DNA of 64,000 nucleotides from Pacificispira spongiicola (lineage in GTDB: Bacteria; Pseudomonadota; Alphaproteobacteria; UBA8366; Aestuariispiraceae). A model generated the notes under the pieces. The model saw nothing but the letters and a program-made list of their open reading frames with translations, was not told where the DNA came from and searched no databases. Shown in pieces: positions 54,438 to 63,262 of the stretch. The stretch spans positions 1-64,000 of the forward strand of contig NZ_JABBNT010000003.1 of the NCBI RefSeq assembly GCF_012926505.1, in the 5' to 3' direction. Numbering within the stretch: the stretch's first letter is position 1; each line of letters starts with the position of its first letter. The position numbers and the translations under genes were made by a program.

Positions 54438-54627
54438 TGACCACCCGAAGAGAAAGACATCCTGCCGAGCCGTCTTCATGCCAGTCAATTGCGGCGGAAG
54501 GGTGACGAGACCGCGACGATATGGGATCGTTTTACGGAATGAGTATTCGGCACCGGCCCACCCGGCCACCCCGGAATCGTAAACTATGGGTGAGGAGTGG
54601 GCTGGCGCGATTAACAATGGGTGACGC

Positions 54628-54783
54628 GTGGATCGAGGACCGATTTATTTTCTGGCGGTGGCCTTGGGCGGGGTCCTGCTGTGGCTGATCTATCGGCGCG
54701 GCATGGGGTTGCGCGGGCGCATGGTTCTGCTGGCCTGCGCCGTCGCGATTGCGGCGGCCATCGCGGTGCTGCTGGGTCTTTAG
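54628..54783 (+). CDS. Putative 51-residue two-helix membrane protein
   Basis: From a GTG at 54628 a frame of 51 codons encodes two hydrophobic helices, IYFLAVALGGVLLWLIY and MVLLACAVAIAAAIAVLLGL, joined by a basic hairpin RRGMGLRGR. The positive loop and even helix lengths look like a real membrane hairpin. The start signal is modest, and the frame ends 16 bases before a convergent CinA gene. Confidence 0.5.
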   Translation: MDRGPIYFLAVALGGVLLWLIYRRGMGLRGRMVLLACAVAIAAAIAVLLGL

Positions 54784-54799
54784 GACGCTGGACTTTAGG

Positions 54800-55555
54800 T
54801 CAGGAGTCGCCCAGGCGTTCCGGGACCTCCCCCAGATCGCGGATCAGGGATTCGACCGCCGCCGCCCCTGCCTCCAGCCGCGTCGGGTCGCTGCCCCGCA
54901 CGACGATGGTCAATTGAAAGGCCGTGCTGGTCCAGGCGGGATAGGAGCCGAAGGACAGGTCCGGCATGGCCTGCGCCAGTTTCCCCAGCGACTCCGCCGC
55001 CTTGCCTTCCTGCAACGGGCTACGGACGGAGATGGACAGCAGGGGCGCGCCGCCCTTCAAGGTCGGCAGGATACCGGACAGCATCGCCTGCATGATGCGC
55101 GGCACGCCCGCCATGACATGGACATTGCCGATGCGGAAACCCGGCGCGGCGGACACCGGATTGTCGATCAATTCCGCGCCTTCCGGGATACGGGCCATGC
55201 GCAGGCGCGCGGCGTTCAATTCCAGGCCGGTATCGGCATAGTGGACTTCCAGCCGTCGCCGGGCCTCCGCATTCTCCCCGATCGGGACGCCGAAAGCCTC
55301 CGCCACGCAATCGGCGGTGATGTCGTCATGGGTCGGACCGATCCCGCCGGTGGTGAAGACATAATCGAAACCCGCGCTCATCTCCCGCACCGTTCGGACG
55401 ATGACGGCGGGGTCGTCGGGGATGATCCGGGCCTCCCCCAAGCCGATGCCGATCGCGGACAGCGTTTCCGCGATATAGGGTAGGTTCTTGTCGTGAGTCC
55501 TGCCGGACAGGACCTCGTCCCCGATGACGATTACGGCCGCGCGTACCGACGCCAT
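54800..55555 (-). CDS. CinA/MoaB-like molybdopterin-binding domain protein
   Basis: A 251-residue protein with the MoCF-biosynthesis (MoaB/Mog-like) domain at about residues 5-170: AAVIVIGDEVLSGRTHDKN, VFTTGGIGPTHDDIT. A C-terminal domain of about 75 residues follows. This is the N-terminal module of CinA without the NMN-deamidase domain, often annotated competence/damage-inducible protein A. The reaction (pyrophosphatase-type in CinA) is by analogy only. It is 18 bases after the S9 peptidase gene. Confidence 0.88.
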   Translation of the reverse strand: MASVRAAVIVIGDEVLSGRTHDKNLPYIAETLSAIGIGLGEARIIPDDPAVIVRTVREMSAGFDYVFTTGGIGPTHDDITADCVAEAFGVPIGENAEARRRLEVHYADTGLELNAARLRMARIPEGAELIDNPVSAAPGFRIGNVHVMAGVPRIMQAMLSGILPTLKGGAPLLSISVRSPLQEGKAAESLGKLAQAMPDLSFGSYPAWTSTAFQLTIVVRGSDPTRLEAGAAAVESLIRDLGEVPERLGDS

Positions 55556-55573
55556 GCCAGCGCTTCCTTTCGA

Positions 55574-57511
55574 TTAAGAGAGATTGTGGATTTCCAGATC
55601 CGCCATACCGTCTGCCGGGGTGAACCCGAAAATCCTGCCATAGAAGGTCAGTTCCGCGCCCAGTGCCGCCTGGATCGCGTCCGCGCCCCGGAAACCGTGG
55701 CCTTCCCCGTCGAACAGCAGATAGGCGACGGGCACGCCTTTTTCCTTCAGCGCCGCGACCATGCTTTCGGCCTGGTTCGGCGGCACGACCTTATCCTCGC
55801 TGCCTTGCAGGAACAGAACCGGGCAGTTCAGCCCGTCCGGGTGATGCAGGGCGGATCGCGCGTGATAGACCGCCGCCGCTTCCGGCCAAGGGCCGATCAG
55901 CTTGTCGCAATAGCGGCTTTCGAATTTATGCGTGTCGCGGACCAGGGTTTCCAGATCGCCGATGCCGTAGGACGACCGCCCCGCCTTGAACACGTCGCGG
56001 AAGGCCAGCGCCGACAGGCAGGTATAGCCCCCGGCACTGCCGCCGACGATGATCAGCCGGTCCCGGTCGACATCGCCGCGCTCGGCCAGATACAGCGCCG
56101 CTGCGCAACAATCGTCGACATCCACCACGCCCCATTGCCCGGTCAGACGTTCGCGATAGGCGCGGCCGAAACCGGTGCTGCCGCCGTAATTCACATCGCA
56201 GACGGCAAAACCGCGCGAGGTCCAGAACTGGATTTTTTCGGAATAGGCGCTGTGCGTCTGGCTGGTCGGGCCGCCGTGGCTCATCACGATCAGGGGCGGC
56301 TTTTCGCCGTCCGGCGCGCAATGGGTGGCGCTGGCGGGGGGATAGAAATAGGCATGCGCCGTCACGCCGCCTTCCGACGGGAAGGCGATGGTTTCCGGGA
56401 GCGACACGCCGCCGGGAGGCAGCAGGCTTTCGCTGGACCAGCGCAGCACGCGTTCCGGTTCCGCCCCACCGAAGGACAGCAACACCACGCCGCCCGGCCC
56501 GTCCGGCCGCGTGCCGACGAACAGCGCCCGATTGCCGGAGGCGACAATACCGTCGAAGCCCGTCCAGGGCAGGTCGATCGGCGTCGCGCGGCCCGTATCC
56601 AGGTCGAACAGGGCCAGCCGCCAATCGCCGTTCTGGGCGAAGGTGACGATGGCGGTGGAGGCATCCAGAAAGTCATAGGTCCGCATGCCCAATTGCCACA
56701 GCGGCTGTCCGAATTCCGCCATCGCCCGGAAATGCGCCGGTTCCGCGCCGTCGCGGTACAGGTTCCAATAGCCGCTTTCGTCCGACACGTAATAGAGCCG
56801 CCCGTCGGGGGCATAGGACGGCTGGAACACGCTGACCGCATCGCCGCCCGCGACAATGCGCGCCTCGCCCAACATGCCGTCTGCCAGGACCGGCGCCTCC
56901 CGGCAGGTCGTGCCGTCCCAGGGCATATTCGGATGCCGCCATTCGATCCAGACCAGCCGCGACCCGTCCGGCGACAGGCTGGGCGCGGCATAGAAATCCG
57001 CCCCTCCCGCCAGCCGCGTCACCGTACCGTCCGCGTCGATGGCGACCAGGAAATTTTCCGGTTCCTGACCCTCGCGCGGCTGTTCCGCCACGGCGATCAA
57101 CCGGCGGCGTGCCGCATCGACAGTGAAATCCGCCAGTTCCATCGGCAGGGTCGCGGTGACGGGTTCCGGCTTGTCGGGCTCGGATACCTTATAAATACGA
57201 CGGTCGCCGCCGTCGAAATACCATGCCGTTCCGCCACGTGCGGCAAAGGCCCGCCCGCCATATTCGTGCACGCGGCTGCGCACATTATGCGCCGCGCCGG
57301 ACATATCCTGCGGCGCATCGGTCCCGCGCTGACGCACCAGGATGGACCGTCCCTTTTCCCAAGGGCGCGATTCCGTCCAATAACTGTCCGGCCCGTCCTG
57401 GGCGAGGAAGCGCAAGCCGACCGATCCCTTGGTCATCGCCGCCGCCGTCAGGGGGGAGGGCCAGGAACCACAAGGAGCGGGCTGTTTCGCGTTCGGGTCT
57501 GTTTCGGGCAT
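55574..57511 (-). CDS. S9 prolyl-oligopeptidase-family serine peptidase
   Basis: A 645-residue protein. An N-terminal beta-propeller (about 1-390) precedes an alpha/beta-hydrolase domain. The catalytic serine is S492 in VGGSAGGYTCLSAL, the aspartate is in LFLQGSEDKVVPP, and the histidine is in FDGEGHGFRGAD. No signal peptide is present. Acylaminoacyl- or dipeptidyl-peptidase activity is typical; the exact specificity is unknown. Confidence 0.92.
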   Translation of the reverse strand: MPETDPNAKQPAPCGSWPSPLTAAAMTKGSVGLRFLAQDGPDSYWTESRPWEKGRSILVRQRGTDAPQDMSGAAHNVRSRVHEYGGRAFAARGGTAWYFDGGDRRIYKVSEPDKPEPVTATLPMELADFTVDAARRRLIAVAEQPREGQEPENFLVAIDADGTVTRLAGGADFYAAPSLSPDGSRLVWIEWRHPNMPWDGTTCREAPVLADGMLGEARIVAGGDAVSVFQPSYAPDGRLYYVSDESGYWNLYRDGAEPAHFRAMAEFGQPLWQLGMRTYDFLDASTAIVTFAQNGDWRLALFDLDTGRATPIDLPWTGFDGIVASGNRALFVGTRPDGPGGVVLLSFGGAEPERVLRWSSESLLPPGGVSLPETIAFPSEGGVTAHAYFYPPASATHCAPDGEKPPLIVMSHGGPTSQTHSAYSEKIQFWTSRGFAVCDVNYGGSTGFGRAYRERLTGQWGVVDVDDCCAAALYLAERGDVDRDRLIIVGGSAGGYTCLSALAFRDVFKAGRSSYGIGDLETLVRDTHKFESRYCDKLIGPWPEAAAVYHARSALHHPDGLNCPVLFLQGSEDKVVPPNQAESMVAALKEKGVPVAYLLFDGEGHGFRGADAIQAALGAELTFYGRIFGFTPADGMADLEIHNLS

Positions 57512-57610
57512 GGAGTCTCTTCAACGCATACTGTGGAAGGGGATACTATGAATGGGTACGTGATGGGGATAGAGCCTAACCCGCAAATGCGGTTTGACAA
57601 GAAAAGCCAT

Positions 57611-57639
57611 TTGACAAGCAGGGGGCCGGTCCATATGTT
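57611..57639 (+). promoter_or_regulatory. Putative rpmJ promoter
   Basis: A perfect TTGACA (57611-57616) and TATGTT (57634-57639) are separated by 17 bp, about 60 bp before rpmJ. A second TTGACA lies 17 bp upstream (57594). Confidence 0.55.
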
Positions 57640-57701
57640 CCGCCGGTCTTTCATCCGGGGGCGGTTTCCGCTGTCGGCCAGGAACTATACGGAGAAGCGC
57701 C

Positions 57702-57827
57702 ATGCGCATCGCTAGCTCGCTGAAAACGCTGAAAAAGCGTGAAAAAGACTGCCGCGTGATCCGCCGCAAAGGCCGGGTCTTCGTGATCAACAAGAAGAAC
57801 CCGCGCTTCAAGGCGAAGCAGGCCTAA
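57702..57827 (+). CDS. rpmJ: 50S ribosomal protein L36
   Basis: A 41-residue L36 starting [20 protein letters not shown] and ending RFKAKQA, with the core [16 protein letters not shown]. Only one cysteine is present, so it is the zinc-free form usual in alphaproteobacteria. The gene stands alone, with its own promoter and terminator. Confidence 0.95.
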   Translation: MRIASSLKTLKKREKDCRVIRRKGRVFVINKKNPRFKAKQA

Positions 57828-57868
57828 TAGGCCTCTTTTCCGCGCGTTCCTCTGTTGAATTGCAGCAG

Positions 57869-57899
57869 CCGCGTCCGAATTCGGGCGCGGTTTTCGCTT
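57869..57899 (+). terminator. Intrinsic terminator of rpmJ
   Basis: CCGCGTCCG-AATT-CGGGCGCGG forms a 9-bp stem (one T-G wobble), extendable through the AATT, followed by TTTTCGCTT. It lies 41 bases after the rpmJ stop. Confidence 0.85.
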
Positions 57900-58034
57900 G
57901 CCTGGAGTCCGGCCCCTATTCCGGGCGCCCCAAATCCGGTCGCAATTGAGAAGTTTTCGTCGCGGGGGGAGTTTCTCTTCCCGCCCAAAACGCCTATAGC
58001 CTAACCAGCGGTTTTTAAAACAGTAGAGGCCGAG

Positions 58035-58940
58035 ATGGGCGATAGGGATTTGCGGGGGAAGCCGGTCGCGGATGCGATCCTGGCGGAAGTGAAGACGGCG
58101 GTCGCCGATATGGCCGACAGCGGCTGGGTGCCGAAACTGGTATCCATCACCGTGGGCGATGTGGAAGCGGTCGACGTTTATGTCCGCAACCAGCGCCGTG
58201 TGGCCGAACGGGTCGGCATCGCCTTCGAGGAACGGAACTTCCCCGGCGACGTGACCCAGGAGGAAATGGAAGTCGCCATTTCCACGATGAATGTCGATCC
58301 CCGCGTGACCGGCATCATCCTGCAACGCCCCGTTCCGCCACAGATTTCCATCAAGGCCCTGCAAAGCGCCGTGCATCCGTACAAGGATGTGGAGGGGATG
58401 AACCCGACCTCCATCGGCAATATCGTCTATAACGAATTGGACCTCGCGCCCTGCACGGCCGCGGCGTCCGTGGAATTGCTGAAAAGCACGAACCTGCCGC
58501 TCCAGGGGTTGGAAGTGGTCGTCATCGGCCATTCCGAAATCGTCGGCAAGCCCATCGCCTTCCTGTTGATGGCGGAAGGGGCGACGGTTACCGTCTGTCA
58601 CCATATGACGCGCGCCCTGTCGGTGCATTCGCGCCGGGCGGACGCGGTTTTTGTCGCCGTCGGCAAGCCGAAACTGGTAACCGCCGATATGATCAAGCCC
58701 GGCGCGGCGGTGATCGATATCGGCATCAACGCCCTGAAAGACGAAAAGACCGGCGAAGAAACGATCTGCGGCGACGTCGATTATGACGGCGTGTCGGAAG
58801 TCGCGGGCTGGGTTACGCCTGTGCCCGGCGGTGTCGGGCCGGTGACCGTGGCGATCCTGATGCGCAACACGATGATCGCCCTGCAACGCCAAAAGAACGC
58901 CTATTCGTCGCAATTCCGGTCCGTCGCGACCGCGGAATAA
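58035..58940 (+). CDS. folD: FolD-family methylene-tetrahydrofolate dehydrogenase with altered cyclohydrolase site
   Basis: A 301-residue FolD of normal fold: the substrate domain (about 1-140), then a Rossmann domain with VVIGHSEIVGKPIAFLL, and the terminal GWVTPVPGGVGPVTVAIL. FolD converts methylene- to methenyl- to formyl-tetrahydrofolate. Three signature positions differ from E. coli FolD. The lysine after YVxxx is Gln (Y49, Q53 in VYVRNQRR), the aspartate of KDVDG is Glu (E120), and PCTPxG reads PCTAAA. The lysine is needed for cyclohydrolase action, so a dehydrogenase-only or specialised paralogue is likely. An aminotransferase gene follows 27 bases later. Confidence 0.88.
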   Translation: MGDRDLRGKPVADAILAEVKTAVADMADSGWVPKLVSITVGDVEAVDVYVRNQRRVAERVGIAFEERNFPGDVTQEEMEVAISTMNVDPRVTGIILQRPVPPQISIKALQSAVHPYKDVEGMNPTSIGNIVYNELDLAPCTAAASVELLKSTNLPLQGLEVVVIGHSEIVGKPIAFLLMAEGATVTVCHHMTRALSVHSRRADAVFVAVGKPKLVTADMIKPGAAVIDIGINALKDEKTGEETICGDVDYDGVSEVAGWVTPVPGGVGPVTVAILMRNTMIALQRQKNAYSSQFRSVATAE

Positions 58941-58967
58941 TCGTAACGGCTTGGGGAGGCCACGCAT

Positions 58968-60209
58968 ATGACCGAAACGCTGGATATCGATTTCTGCCGG
59001 GCACAGTTCCCGCCGCTGACCGAAACCGACCCCGGGGTCTATTTCGACAATGCGGGTGGGGCCTATGTTCCGCATCACGTGATCGACGCGATGACGGATT
59101 TCATGCGCGACAGCCAGACCCAGCCGGAATGGCCCTTCCCCCGCGCGCAGCGCGGTCACGCGCGGATCGAACGGGCGAAGACGGGAATCGCCGACCTGTT
59201 CAATATCGGGACCGACGAAATGGTCGTCGGCCCGTCGACGACGCTCAACGCCTATGTCCTCAGCCACGCTCTGCGCGGCGGATACCTGACCGAGGGCGAC
59301 GCCATCGTCGTCACCAATCAGGATCATGAGGCGAATTCCGGCTGCTGGCGGCGGCTGGCCGAAACTGGCATCGAGGTCCGCGAATGGCGGATCGATCCGG
59401 TAAGCGGCGATTTGGACACGGCGGCCCTGACGCCGCTGCTGGCCGACGGCAAGGTGAAGCTGGTCAGCTTCCCGCACGTGTCCAACGTGGTCGGATCGGT
59501 GAACGATGTGAAGGCGATCACGGAAATCGCCCATGCCGCCGGGGCCATGGTCGTCGTCGACGGGGTGGCCGCGGTCGCCCATACCCTGCCGGACCTGAAG
59601 GACATGGGTGTCGATTTTTATATGTTCAGCTTCTACAAGCTGTTCGGCCCGCATCTGGCGATGCTGTATGCGCGGCGGGATCATCTGCCGCTGATCAAGA
59701 ACCAGAACCATTTCTTTCATGAACAGAACGGCATCGCGAAACTGAACCCCGGCGGCACGAACTATGAATCGGCGGCCTCCATCGGCGGTGTTCTCGATTA
59801 TTTCGACGCGGTTTACGACCACCATTTCGACAGTGGGGCAAACGCACCCCGCATCCGCGCGCTGAAAATCTTCGGCCTGTTCAAGAAACAGGAAGAAGCC
59901 CTGTCCCGGCATTTCCTGACCTGGCTGGACGCGCATCCGGAAATCCGTCTGATCGGGCGGCGCGAATTCGATCCGGCGCGCCGCGCGGCGACCTTTTCCC
60001 TGTCCATTCCGGACAAGAACCCGATGGACCTGGCCGAAGCCCTGGGCGACCAGGAAATCGGTGTCGGCTACGGTCATTTCTATGGCTATCGCTGTGTCGA
60101 GGCCCTGGGTATCGATCCGGAAGTCGGCGTCTTGCGCATTTCCATGGTGCATTATTCGACCACGGCGGAAATCGACCGCCTGACCGCCGCCTTGGAAAAA
60201 CTGCTCTAG
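58968..60209 (+). CDS. Class V aminotransferase (cysteine desulfurase-like)
   Basis: A 413-residue PLP enzyme. The PLP lysine is in FYMFSFYKLFGPHLAM, the phosphate-binding and Asp sites precede it (VVVDGVAAVAHT), and the substrate loop includes NPGGTNYESAAS. It resembles the cysteine-desulfurase-like TIGR01976 group rather than IscS or SufS. No iron-sulfur assembly genes are near. Position directly after folD suggests a role with amino acids or one-carbon units, but that is inference. Confidence 0.85.
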   Translation: MTETLDIDFCRAQFPPLTETDPGVYFDNAGGAYVPHHVIDAMTDFMRDSQTQPEWPFPRAQRGHARIERAKTGIADLFNIGTDEMVVGPSTTLNAYVLSHALRGGYLTEGDAIVVTNQDHEANSGCWRRLAETGIEVREWRIDPVSGDLDTAALTPLLADGKVKLVSFPHVSNVVGSVNDVKAITEIAHAAGAMVVVDGVAAVAHTLPDLKDMGVDFYMFSFYKLFGPHLAMLYARRDHLPLIKNQNHFFHEQNGIAKLNPGGTNYESAASIGGVLDYFDAVYDHHFDSGANAPRIRALKIFGLFKKQEEALSRHFLTWLDAHPEIRLIGRREFDPARRAATFSLSIPDKNPMDLAEALGDQEIGVGYGHFYGYRCVEALGIDPEVGVLRISMVHYSTTAEIDRLTAALEKLL

Positions 60210-60215
60210 ACCGAG

Positions 60216-61700
60216 CTACCGGGATCGGGCGACCGCCAGCATGGCATCCAGGTCGGCATGTGCCTCCATATGGTCGGCCAGCCGGTCCAGCGTTTCATCG
60301 ACCAACGCGTCATAGCGGACGGTCGCCGACCGTCCCTGCCGGAATCGCGCCAGATAGGCCGCGCGGAAATCATCCGACGCGAACAAGCCGTGCAGATAGC
60401 AGCCGACGATCCGACCGTCCGCAGACACCGCGCCATCAGGCCGCCCGTCAATTTCCGCCGCCGGATTGGCGCAGCCCGGACCGTCGGTGCGGCCCATATG
60501 CATTTCATACCCGTGAACCGCCTGCCCCGTCGTCAGCTCCCGTCCCGATGCCTGAACCAGTCGCTTCGGCCCCTGCATTACCGTTTCCACATCCAGCAGA
60601 CCCAAGCCGGCAACCTCTCCCGGCGGGCCTTCGATACCATCCGGATCGGCGATACGCTGCCCCATCATCTGATACCCGGCACACAGGCCCAGGACATGAC
60701 CGCCGCGCCGCACATGGGCCGCCAAGTCGATATCCCAGCCTTCGGCGCGGAAAGCGCGCAAATCTTCGATCGTCGTCTTGGATCCGGGTAGCAGGACCAG
60801 ATCGGCATCCCCCGGCAGGGCGCGGCCCGTCGACACGATATCCAAATCCACATCCGGTTCGGCGCGCAGCGGGTCCAGGTCGTCGAAATTCGCGATGCGG
60901 GACAGGCGCGGCACGGCGATCTTGATCGGCGCGGCGCCCGCCCCGGTCTTGCCGATGGTGCCGCGGTCCAGCGCCACGGCGTCTTCCGCCGGAAGCAACC
61001 CCGCCTGCGCGAACCAGGGCAGGACACCGAAACAGGTCAGACCGGTGCGCATGCCGATGGCCGCGACCCCGTTTTCGAACAGGGACGGGTCGCCCCGGAA
61101 CTTATTGACCAGATACCCTTTCAACCGCGCCTGTTCCGCCGGGTCCAGCACCGCATGCGTCCCGACCAGGGCTGCGATCACCCCGCCACGGTCGATATCC
61201 GCGACCAGCACGACGGGCAGGTCGGCGGCCTCAGCAAAGCCCATATTCGCGATATCCCCGGCCCGCAGATTGATTTCCGCTGGGCTGCCCGCCCCCTCCA
61301 CCAGAACGAGGTCCACCCGGGACGAAAGACGCCCGAAGCTTTCCAGCACGCGGGGCAGCAATTCGGCCTTCAGCTTGTAGTAATCCCGCGCCTTCGCCGT
61401 GCCGTAGACGCGCCCCTGCACGATAATCTGGGAGCCCATATCCGTCTGCGGTTTCAGCAGGATCGGGTTCATGTCGGTGGATGGATCGAGGCCCGCCGCC
61501 ATCGCCTGGAGGGCCTGGGCGCGGCCGATCTCACCGCCGTTCGGAGTCACGGCGGCATTGTTCGACATGTTCTGAGGCTTGAACGGGGCAACGGAAAGCC
61601 CGCGCCTGCGATAGGCACGGGCCAGTCCCGCGACAAGAAGGCTTTTCCCGACATCGGACCCCGTGCCTTGCAGCATCAGGGCCGGAATGCGCCCTCCCAT
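60216..61700 (-). CDS. cobQ: Cobyric acid synthase
   Basis: A 494-residue CobQ/CbiP that amidates adenosylcobyrinic diamide at four side chains using glutamine and ATP. The N-terminal P-loop-like [19 protein letters not shown] is at residues 9-27, a [16 protein letters not shown] segment follows, and the glutamine amidotransferase half carries [10 protein letters not shown] with the nucleophile cysteine. A late cobalamin step, fitting cobO two genes away on the same strand. Confidence 0.96.
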   Translation of the reverse strand: MGGRIPALMLQGTGSDVGKSLLVAGLARAYRRRGLSVAPFKPQNMSNNAAVTPNGGEIGRAQALQAMAAGLDPSTDMNPILLKPQTDMGSQIIVQGRVYGTAKARDYYKLKAELLPRVLESFGRLSSRVDLVLVEGAGSPAEINLRAGDIANMGFAEAADLPVVLVADIDRGGVIAALVGTHAVLDPAEQARLKGYLVNKFRGDPSLFENGVAAIGMRTGLTCFGVLPWFAQAGLLPAEDAVALDRGTIGKTGAGAAPIKIAVPRLSRIANFDDLDPLRAEPDVDLDIVSTGRALPGDADLVLLPGSKTTIEDLRAFRAEGWDIDLAAHVRRGGHVLGLCAGYQMMGQRIADPDGIEGPPGEVAGLGLLDVETVMQGPKRLVQASGRELTTGQAVHGYEMHMGRTDGPGCANPAAEIDGRPDGAVSADGRIVGCYLHGLFASDDFRAAYLARFRQGRSATVRYDALVDETLDRLADHMEAHADLDAMLAVARSR

Positions 61701-61716
61701 ATAGTGTCGCCTCGTC

Positions 61717-62412
61717 TTACGGGGTGGTGACCAAACGCTTCAACGTCGCGCGCAGCTCATCCGCCTGCGGATTGCCGACAACGCCGTTCAGCACGATTTC
61801 ATGCGGGGAAACCGACCGCCCGTAATAGTCGCGGTTCAGGCTTTCGCGCGGGATCAGGGCGGTGCCTTCCAGGCTGGCCCCGACGAACACGCCCTTCGCG
61901 ATGGAATAGGCGATGATATCCGCGTCCATATTGGTCGTGGTCGATGCGGATGTGCCGCCGCCATAGGGTCCGAACGCGCCGGTCAGTTCCCCACCGACCT
62001 TCACCTGATCGTCCAGGATTGCCTGCAATCCCTTGCCTGTCATGACGATCAACAGCATTTCGGAACTCTGTCCGCCGATCTGGAACCCGATCGATGCGGA
62101 TCCGACGGATAGGAAAGCCGGATAGCTCCAATCATTGTTCTGCGCGCGCGCCATGATAATGCCGGAACCGCCTTCGCCGCCGATAATGAAACCGCCCTTC
62201 AGCATGGACGGAACAATGACGACGGCCTTCGCCTGCTTCAGATAATGCCGCACATAGTCCGAAAAATCCGGATGATCCCACATCTTGCGGACGGTGATTT
62301 CGGATTCGGTGACCAGTTCTTCCGCATCCAGCTTGTCCGCCGCGCGAGCAGGCGCGGCGAGGTAGAGCGGCGCCAGCGCCAACAGCGCCGCAAGGGCCGT
62401 CGCGATACGCAT
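61717..62412 (-). CDS. SYLF-domain lipid-binding protein, secreted
   Basis: A 231-residue protein with a signal peptide (residues 1-24, ending APARA) and a SYLF (YSC84/DUF500) domain: [45 protein letters not shown], and [18 protein letters not shown]. The family binds lipids or membranes. It sits between cobQ and cobO on the same strand, an odd position for an envelope protein. Confidence 0.9.
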   Translation of the reverse strand: MRIATALAALLALAPLYLAAPARAADKLDAEELVTESEITVRKMWDHPDFSDYVRHYLKQAKAVVIVPSMLKGGFIIGGEGGSGIIMARAQNNDWSYPAFLSVGSASIGFQIGGQSSEMLLIVMTGKGLQAILDDQVKVGGELTGAFGPYGGGTSASTTTNMDADIIAYSIAKGVFVGASLEGTALIPRESLNRDYYGRSVSPHEIVLNGVVGNPQADELRATLKRLVTTP

Positions 62413-62425
62413 GGATTCGATCCTC

Positions 62426-63049
62426 CTAGAATTCGATACCGATCTGCGCCTTCACGCCGGATCGGAACGGATGTTTCACCTGGGTCATTTCGGTTACCAG
62501 ATCGGCGATTTCCAGTAATTCGTCCTTCGCGTTCCGCCCCGTGATCACGACATGCAGCATATCGCGCCGCGATTTCAATGCTTCCAGAACCTCTTCCAGG
62601 TCCAGATAGTCATAGCGCAGGACGATGTTCATTTCGTCCAGGATCACCATGTCGAAGCTGGGGTCGGCCATCGCTTCCTTCGCGAAGGCCCAGGCAGCCT
62701 GCGCGGCGGCGATATCGCGGGCACGATCCTGGGTATCCCAGGTGAACCCTTCGCCCATCGCCTTCATCACGCATAGATCGGGGAAGTGTTTCAACACCTC
62801 CCGTTCACCGGTATTCCACACACCTTTCACGAATTGAACGATGCAGACCTTCTTGCCGTTGCCGACGGCGCGCGCCGCAAGGCCCATGGCCGCGGTCGTC
62901 TTTCCCTTACCCTTGCCGGTATGGACGATCAGCAGGCCCTTTTCGATGGTCTTTTCCGCCAACATCTTGTCGCGGGCGGCCTTCTTCTTGGCCATCTTTT
63001 CCGCGTGGCGCTGGTTGATTTCCTCTTCGGTCATGCCGTCGGTTTTCAT
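62426..63049 (-). CDS. cobO: Cob(I)yrinic acid a,c-diamide adenosyltransferase
   Basis: A 207-residue CobO/BtuR with the P-loop VHTGKGKGKTTAAMGLAARA near residues 42-61, FVKGVWNTGE, and VILDEMNIVLRYDYLD. It adds the adenosyl group to the corrinoid cobalt. The N-terminal 30 residues are charged and helical. It is 13 bases upstream of the SYLF gene. I found no B12-riboswitch core in the 210 bp upstream. Confidence 0.95.
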   Translation of the reverse strand: MKTDGMTEEEINQRHAEKMAKKKAARDKMLAEKTIEKGLLIVHTGKGKGKTTAAMGLAARAVGNGKKVCIVQFVKGVWNTGEREVLKHFPDLCVMKAMGEGFTWDTQDRARDIAAAQAAWAFAKEAMADPSFDMVILDEMNIVLRYDYLDLEEVLEALKSRRDMLHVVITGRNAKDELLEIADLVTEMTQVKHPFRSGVKAQIGIEF

Positions 63050-63081
63050 CGTCGCGATCTTTCATCCATCCCAAGAGCCTT

Positions 63082-63121
63082 GGCGCGCGGCGGTGCCTCT
63101 TTGAAGCTGCCGCCGCGCGCC
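63082..63121. other. Strong inverted repeat between cobO and the DMT gene
   Basis: Perfect 12-bp arms GGCGCGCGGCGG and CCGCCGCGCGCC enclose 16 bases. In the cobO leader it would form a very stable hairpin about 30 bases before the start codon. No T-run follows on either strand, so simple termination is unlikely. Confidence 0.65.
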
Positions 63122-63262
63122 GCAGCACCCTGGCACGATTCGTCTAAAGCACCATTTCGAAATCATTGAGTCGCAATAAAGGCATTTCCTTGACCACCCC
63201 TTTCCGCGCCGTATATCGATCAAAAGACGGCTGCCGAATTCGGCAGATAATTCGGGGAAATC

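Noticed and set aside
55493-57715. A 740-codon open frame antisense to the S9 peptidase
   Set aside because: The peptidase has all catalytic motifs on the other strand; this frame has none and would include the rpmJ promoter.
57651-60152. An 833-codon open frame antisense to folD and the aminotransferase
   Set aside because: It has no recognisable motif, is His/Gly/Arg-rich, and mirrors two clear genes. Long antisense frames are expected at this GC content.
63050-63262. Cobalamin riboswitch upstream of cobO
   Set aside because: I looked for the B12 box and conserved core on the minus strand and saw neither; only a plain hairpin is present.
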